Shown here: one piece after another, positions 59,926 through 64,000 of the stretch
How positions within the stretch are numbered: position 1 is the first letter of the stretch
How the letters are laid out: each line of letters starts with the position of its first letter
Assembly (NCBI GenBank): GCA_035627835.1
Contig: DASPKX010000181.1
Location: 15,340-79,339 of the forward strand
Direction of reading: 5' to 3'
DNA from: DASPKX01 sp035627835
GTDB taxonomy: Bacteria > Verrucomicrobiota > Verrucomicrobiia > Limisphaerales > SXQI01
DNA: 64,000 nt
Translations under genes and position numbers: made by a program
The notes under the pieces: model-generated
The model's input: the letters and a program-made list of their open reading frames with translations, nothing else
Database searches by the model: none
What the model was told of the DNA's origin: nothing

Positions 59926-60342
59926 ATGGCGGGACGAAATCCCTGGAGTTCCTACAAGCAGGTCGCAGCCCAAACGGCTTCCCCCGGCCACCTCGTGCTG
60001 ATGCTCTTCGACGGCGCCATTCGCTTCCTGGAGCGGGCGCGGCTCGGGTTCGAGATTGAGGATCCTTCCGAGCGGATTGAATGCATTCACAACAATATCA
60101 CCCGCGCCCAGGACATCATTCATGAATTGAATATGTCCTTGAACATGGAGGAAGGCGGGGAGTTCGCGGCCTGCATGCGCCGGCTTTACACCTACCTGGA
60201 CAAGCGGCTGTTTGAATCGAACATGAACAAAGAGCCGTCCGGGATCGATGAAGCGCTTCAACGCCTGGGCACCATTCGGGATGCGTGGCGCCAAATGCTG
60301 CAGGGCGAGACAGAGGCCGCCCCCCAGAATCTTGCGGCATAA
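59926..60342 (+). CDS. fliS: Flagellin export chaperone FliS
   Basis: A FliS-family chaperone of 138 residues. It opens with 'NPWSSYKQVAAQTASPGHLV' and 'LMLFDGAIRFLERARLGFE', the family hallmark (Y-x-x-x-x ... LI-x-MLYDGAI). 'ERIECIHNNITRAQDIIHEL', 'MSLNMEEGGEFAACMRRLYT' and 'YLDKRLFESNMNKEP' form the remaining helices. It binds the C-terminus of flagellin in the cytoplasm and prevents early assembly. The gene starts 1 base after the flgM-like stop and ends 1 base before the next gene, so all three form an operon. Confidence 0.92.
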   Translation: MAGRNPWSSYKQVAAQTASPGHLVLMLFDGAIRFLERARLGFEIEDPSERIECIHNNITRAQDIIHELNMSLNMEEGGEFAACMRRLYTYLDKRLFESNMNKEPSGIDEALQRLGTIRDAWRQMLQGETEAAPQNLAA

Positions 60343-60343
60343 C

Positions 60344-60706
60344 ATGGGCGCTGTGCAGCAGTTCCTTGGCCTGCTCTCCGAATGGAAACGCGCAAGCGAA
60401 ACGGAAGGGCGCGCCATTCAAGCGGAGAATTGGCCGCTCTTAACCGTGTGCCAGGAAAAAAAAGAGCAGCTTCGCGCCCGCATGGAGTCGCTCGGGTTTG
60501 ACGAAGCTCAAGGATTAATGGAGGAGCTTCGGGAAGCCGCGGCTCAATTGATGAGCATTGAGCGTGAGAACGTGGCGCTGCTCTCCTCGAAAATGGCTGC
60601 GGTGAGCCGCGAGATAAAAGATCTTGGGCAGCAGGCGCGGACGCTCGGCCGTGTGCGCGGGGCGTATGGCGTCTTGCGCCAGGGAGTTTGGAGCGCCAAT
60701 GGCTAA
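60344..60706 (+). CDS. FliT/FlgN-like flagellar chaperone, tentative
   Basis: ATG 60344 (120 residues) begins 1 base after fliS; a longer frame from 60248 overlaps fliS and is unlikely. The protein is almost wholly helical with a coiled-coil appearance ('LLTVCQEKKEQLRARMESLG', 'GLMEELREAAAQLMSIEREN'). It is of the size and position usual for FliT or FlgN, the chaperones of the filament cap and hook-junction proteins. There is no decisive motif, so the assignment rests on position and helix content. Confidence 0.6.
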   Translation: MGAVQQFLGLLSEWKRASETEGRAIQAENWPLLTVCQEKKEQLRARMESLGFDEAQGLMEELREAAAQLMSIERENVALLSSKMAAVSREIKDLGQQARTLGRVRGAYGVLRQGVWSANG

Positions 60707-60765
60707 GGCGCATGTCAAGGAAAGGTTATTCACAGTTTTGAATTGCGGAATGGAGGCTGCCTCTT

Positions 60766-62760
60766 ATGCTTCAAAGTAACTGGCCCAGCCCTGATGTGAT
60801 CGCAAAAAGGCATAGTGGAATCAGAGTAACCTCCTCTATGGGGGAGGTGTGCACTTTCGCCCCGTGCTGGCTGCAAGCAGGCATTCTTTGCGTGGACCGG
60901 GAAGGTCTGATCCTCAGCGCCAACTCAGAGCTGCGCCATTGGTGCGGCCTGGGTCAAATTCAAGGGCAATCGCTCACGTGGTGGAGCAAGACACTCGGGC
61001 CGCAATGGGACGAGGCTCTCTGGCGGATCTTTCAATCTGATGAGGACTTCATTCAGGAGACGCTGGTAATCGACAGTGAAGCTCTGAACGGCACTTTTGC
61101 GGTCGAGCGCACCCGGGTGGAAGGCCTCCAGCATATCCGTTTGGCTAATGTCGTCGCGGATGAGGCTCTCTCCAGCGCCTTTGGCCACGAGGAGTTGCCT
61201 GAGAGCCCCGCCACCAGGGAATTGCTGCGGAAAGCATTCCGCAGCCAGGCGCAACTGGAGAGCATCAGCAACAAATGGCCCGGGGTCATCTTCAGCCAAA
61301 GAGCCGATTTCACCTTCAGTTTCGCGTCCGAACGGGTCGAAAAATGGACGGGGGTCACCCTCGAGAACCTGAGCCGCTCGCCGGATTTATTTTGGCAGAT
61401 CGTTCACGAGGATGACGCCCAGCACCTCCGCCAGGAAATCCAATCCGCAGCGCAGCGGAAGGAAGGGTTTGTCACTACGTATCGTGTCCGGCATCTGCTG
61501 ACCGGTCGTGTGACGTACATCCTGGAGCATCGCGATCCGATCTTCAGCGCGAACGGCTTGATCCTGGGGTATGAGGGAGTTTGGCTGGACGTGAGCAGGC
61601 AGACGATTGCGGAAAAACGCCTGCAAAATGCGGCATGGAAGGAGACACTGGCCGTCATTACGATGGGGTTGGCTCACGACTTCAGCAACATGATGGCGGG
61701 GATTCATTCACTGGCGGAAACGTTCCAGGCGCAGCTCACAGCCGCGCATCCGCACCATGAGGTATTCGCGCTGATCCGGAAGAATTCGATGCAGGCGAGC
61801 CATCTCGTGCAGCGAATCCTGAGCCTTCACCAGGGCAAGGTTGGCGAACGGAATTACCACGACCTGAATGAGCTGGTCACCGACACTTCCGAGGTCCTTA
61901 AAAAGATTCTGCCCCGGGGGATCGAGCTGCGAAGTGACCTTGCCGCCGAGCAACTCCCGCTGTACGTGGACCGCGTCGAGTTGCGGCAAGCGCTTATAAA
62001 CATGGCGCTGAACGCAGCTGACGCGGTGCGGAGCGATGGAACCATAAAGATCTCGAGCCGGAGCTACGAGGAGGCGCCCAGCGCGAGGAACGTGCAAGGA
62101 AAGATGCCGGCCGGCCCGGTCATTTGCCTCAGCATCGCGGATGACGGCCATGGGATTCACAGCAAGCACCTTGGCAGCATTTTCGATCCATTCTTCACAA
62201 CGAAGCCCTCGAACAAAGGTTCAGGGCTCGGGTTGTACAATGCCCGCCTCTTCGTGGAAAAACATGGGGGCGCGATTTCCGTCGAGTCTGTGCAGGGGGT
62301 TGGCACAACCTTTCGGTTATGGTTGCCCAAGGCGGATTTCACCGAAGCCGAGCGGCAGTCTCCCTCGCGCCAGGCCCGGCGGGCGGCCATTCTGCTGATC
62401 ACAGAGAAGGATTGCCGGGCCGAAATGAGCCCGACCTTCCTGCGCCAGCACGGTTACTACGTGGCGACCGCGGAGGATGTGGCTTCGGCGCGCGATTATC
62501 TCCTTTCCCCAGATTACACCTTCGACGCTGTGATGGTGCAAGCGAGCGGCTCGGGCAGCCTGGCCAATAGCGCCCTTGAACTTGCTCGCGAGCAGAAGTC
62601 CCGCCCGAAGGCGATCCTTCACGTCGTCCAGTCCAATCCTGACGAACTGGAAACGAATCTGCTGCGCAAAAGCGATTTGATCATCGGCCCGGAAAGCGGC
62701 CCAACTGATGTTATCCGCCGCCTGGATGAGCTGCTCAGGGGCGGGAACCATTGGGCCTGA
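60766..62760 (+). CDS. NtrB-like PAS histidine kinase with C-terminal pseudo-receiver
   Basis: A 664-residue protein with GGAGG nine bases before the ATG. Two PAS-like regions (about 38-120 and 165-285; 'GVIFSQRADFTFSFASERVE', 'GRVTYILEHRDPIFSANGLI') are followed by a HisKA domain with phospho-acceptor His304 in 'MGLAHDFSNMMAGIHSLAET'. The HATPase has 'ALINMALNAADAV', 'IADDGHGIHSKHLGSIFDPF' and 'GSGLGLYNARLFVEKHGG'. The last 120 residues have receiver-like order ('AAILLITEKDCRAEMSPTFL'), but the phospho-Asp position is Gln592 in 'FDAVMVQASG' and the conserved Lys is missing. It is cytoplasmic, follows the flagellar genes and precedes a receiver/HD gene. Confidence 0.85.
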   Translation: MLQSNWPSPDVIAKRHSGIRVTSSMGEVCTFAPCWLQAGILCVDREGLILSANSELRHWCGLGQIQGQSLTWWSKTLGPQWDEALWRIFQSDEDFIQETLVIDSEALNGTFAVERTRVEGLQHIRLANVVADEALSSAFGHEELPESPATRELLRKAFRSQAQLESISNKWPGVIFSQRADFTFSFASERVEKWTGVTLENLSRSPDLFWQIVHEDDAQHLRQEIQSAAQRKEGFVTTYRVRHLLTGRVTYILEHRDPIFSANGLILGYEGVWLDVSRQTIAEKRLQNAAWKETLAVITMGLAHDFSNMMAGIHSLAETFQAQLTAAHPHHEVFALIRKNSMQASHLVQRILSLHQGKVGERNYHDLNELVTDTSEVLKKILPRGIELRSDLAAEQLPLYVDRVELRQALINMALNAADAVRSDGTIKISSRSYEEAPSARNVQGKMPAGPVICLSIADDGHGIHSKHLGSIFDPFFTTKPSNKGSGLGLYNARLFVEKHGGAISVESVQGVGTTFRLWLPKADFTEAERQSPSRQARRAAILLITEKDCRAEMSPTFLRQHGYYVATAEDVASARDYLLSPDYTFDAVMVQASGSGSLANSALELAREQKSRPKAILHVVQSNPDELETNLLRKSDLIIGPESGPTDVIRRLDELLRGGNHWA

Positions 62761-62773
62761 TTACCTTCCTCCC

Positions 62774-64000
62774 GTGGAGCGCCTTCACCGCATCTTAGTT
62801 GTCGATGACGAGGAGATCGTGCTCGTCGCGTTGCGCGAGACGCTGATCCGCGCGGGATACACCGTTTCGACCTGCACCTCCCCCTTGGCCGCTTTGGAAG
62901 CGCTGGAGCAGGAAGCGTTCTCCGTGGTTATCTCCGACCAGCAGATGCCCAAGATGCTCGGGTTGGACTTCCTGCTGCGGGTGAAAGAACTCCAGCCGCA
63001 AGCCTCACGCATTCTCATCACAGCCGTCCTGAGTCTCGAAACGATCATTGACGCCATCAATCGAGGCGAAATTTATCGCTTCATCGTGAAGCCCTGGCTG
63101 CGGGAAGAGTTGCTCGCCACCGTGGCGAATGCGGTGTCGCGTTTCGAATTGCTGCAACGAAACGCGGTTCTCCAGGCAACAACGTTCGCGATGAACGAAA
63201 AGCTCGGGGCGGTGAATGAATCTTTGCAGGAAAAGATTCAGGAAGTTGAGCGGCAAAATATCTTGCTGCAAAAGCAAAAAGAGGCGCTTGAGAGCAACCT
63301 GAATCGTTCCATCCAGCTTTGTGTGCAAACGCTGGAAGCGTTTTACCCGACCCTCGGCAACGAGGCTCGCCGCGTGGCGGAGCTTTGCAAGGCCATGGGC
63401 GCCGCGCTCCGATTGCCCGCGGCCCAGGTGCAGGCGCTGGAGATTGCCGCGTGGCTCCATGATTTCGGCTTGCTCAGCGTGCCTCGGCTTCTCATTCGCA
63501 AGTGGCAGACCAATGTCCCCATGGATGAGGATGAGCGCGCGCTTTTCCAACGACACCCGATCCTTGGCCAGGAGCTTGCGCGCTTCGCCAATGACCTTGA
63601 AGAAGTTGGAGCGTTGATCCGCGCGCACCACGAGCGTTTTGACGGCAACGGTTATCCAGACGGGCTGCAAGGCGACGCAATCCCTCCCCTCGCCCGCTTG
63701 CTGGCTGTCGCAGTCGCCTACGCTGAGAGCCAGGCGGACCAGGAAACAACCCTCCAATTAATGCGCCTGGAGTCGGGCTACGCGTTCCATCCTGAAGCGG
63801 TGCGGACCCTCCTGCGGGCCCTCCCCAGCGCTGAGCTTCCACGAAAGCACAAAGAGGTGCTTCTGTCTGAACTGGAGCCAGGAATGGTGCTGGCCAAAGG
63901 CATCTACACCTCCCAGGGATTGCTGCTCCTGCCGGAAGGCCAGCAATTAAGCAGCCCGTACATCGACAAGTTGCTAAACCATAATCGGATTCAGCCGATT
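62774..64000 (+). CDS. Receiver/HD-GYP-like response regulator (C-terminus off window)
   Basis: GTG 62774 is the first start in frame, 13 bases after the kinase stop; 409 codons are visible and the frame is open at the window end. The receiver (about 5-120) has 'RILVVDDEEIVLVAL', the phospho-Asp in 'SVVISDQQMPKML' and 'YRFIVKPWLREEL'. A coiled linker (about 140-180) leads to an HD-GYP-like domain with 'IAAWLHDFGLLSVP', 'HPILGQELARFA' and 'IRAHHERFDGNGYPDGL'. Canonical HD-GYP enzymes have HD-x-GK and D-x-YDAL; here these read HDFGLL and VAYAES, so a metal ligand is missing. It may sense rather than degrade cyclic di-GMP. The preceding kinase is the likely partner. Confidence 0.85.
   Translation, partial: MERLHRILVVDDEEIVLVALRETLIRAGYTVSTCTSPLAALEALEQEAFSVVISDQQMPKMLGLDFLLRVKELQPQASRILITAVLSLETIIDAINRGEIYRFIVKPWLREELLATVANAVSRFELLQRNAVLQATTFAMNEKLGAVNESLQEKIQEVERQNILLQKQKEALESNLNRSIQLCVQTLEAFYPTLGNEARRVAELCKAMGAALRLPAAQVQALEIAAWLHDFGLLSVPRLLIRKWQTNVPMDEDERALFQRHPILGQELARFANDLEEVGALIRAHHERFDGNGYPDGLQGDAIPPLARLLAVAVAYAESQADQETTLQLMRLESGYAFHPEAVRTLLRALPSAELPRKHKEVLLSELEPGMVLAKGIYTSQGLLLLPEGQQLSSPYIDKLLNHNRIQPI

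Noticed and set aside
60715..60760. GGAAAGGTT before the NtrB-like kinase gene, similar to the sigma-linked motif
   Set aside because: The downstream CGAACTG block at 14 bp is missing and the GCAGATT block is absent.

Overview
The window looks like chromosome from a Verrucomicrobiota bacterium, probably of the Pedosphaera/Limisphaera type (old subdivision 3). The taxon is inferred from gene content. The indicators are very large secreted PA14/Ig/lamin-tail proteins, PVC-type CxxCH membrane-bound dehydrogenase-like proteins, an FG-GAP/UnbV protein, an FHA/zinc-ribbon/membrane protein, a DUF5069 protein, and an ECF-like sigma factor coupled to a WD40 Ser/Thr kinase. I saw no rRNA, tRNA, CRISPR array, phage or insertion sequence. 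G+C is moderately high, and coding density is high on both strands.

Layout. 1-5.2 kb: two minus-strand secreted proteins, the first cut by the window edge. 5.3-8.8 kb: a compact signalling operon (FixL-like PAS histidine kinase, stand-alone receiver, receiver-histidine kinase, NarL/FixJ response regulator). 8.8-15.2 kb: DUF5069, FG-GAP/UnbV protein, GreA/B-like factor, SDR oxidoreductase, secreted protein, YIP1 membrane protein. 15.2-25.6 kb: long RlhA-like U32 protein, PVC cytochrome protein, FHA protein, NagB, secreted aldose epimerase, secreted esterase, RNase HI. 25.7-31.4 kb: secreted amidohydrolase, WD40 Ser/Thr kinase and sigma factor. A shared 42-bp promoter-like motif precedes both the sigma gene and the amidohydrolase. 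31.5-33.4 kb: purA with a possible attenuator leader, then about 0.65 kb of repeat-bearing non-coding DNA. 33.4-34.5 kb: two small membrane-anchored unknowns. 34.6-43.4 kb: a sugar-related block (esterase, degenerate GalU-like protein, 1108-residue GHMP-kinase/UDPGP fusion, sugar ABC binding protein and permease, HGSNAT-like acyltransferase). 43.7-54.1 kb: EamA transporter, MutM, a giant LamG/propeller/cytochrome/ThuA protein, DUF1015, acyl-CoA ligase, DHH phosphoesterase, DeoC. 54.2-59.5 kb: a 1170-residue secreted modular protein, an ArfB-like release factor and a GDSL hydrolase. 59.6-64 kb: a flagellar cluster (FlgM, FliS, FliT/FlgN-like) behind a sigma-28-type promoter, then an NtrB-like kinase with a pseudo-receiver and a receiver/HD-GYP protein cut by the right edge.

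The most unusual item is the translationally coupled pair at 35.9-40.1 kb. A GalU-like protein that has lost its nucleotide-binding signature overlaps the start of a protein joining a fucokinase-type GHMP kinase domain to a UDPGP-type uridylyltransferase. This resembles the bifunctional FKP salvage enzyme in concept, but with reversed domain order and a different transferase family. Beside it lie sugar-uptake genes lacking an ATPase. Other notable signals are the conserved sigma-promoter motif, the FixL-like haem-ligand residues in the first kinase, the purA leader hairpin, and signs of leaderless transcripts. All functional statements come from reading motifs by eye; no database search or computed statistic was available.
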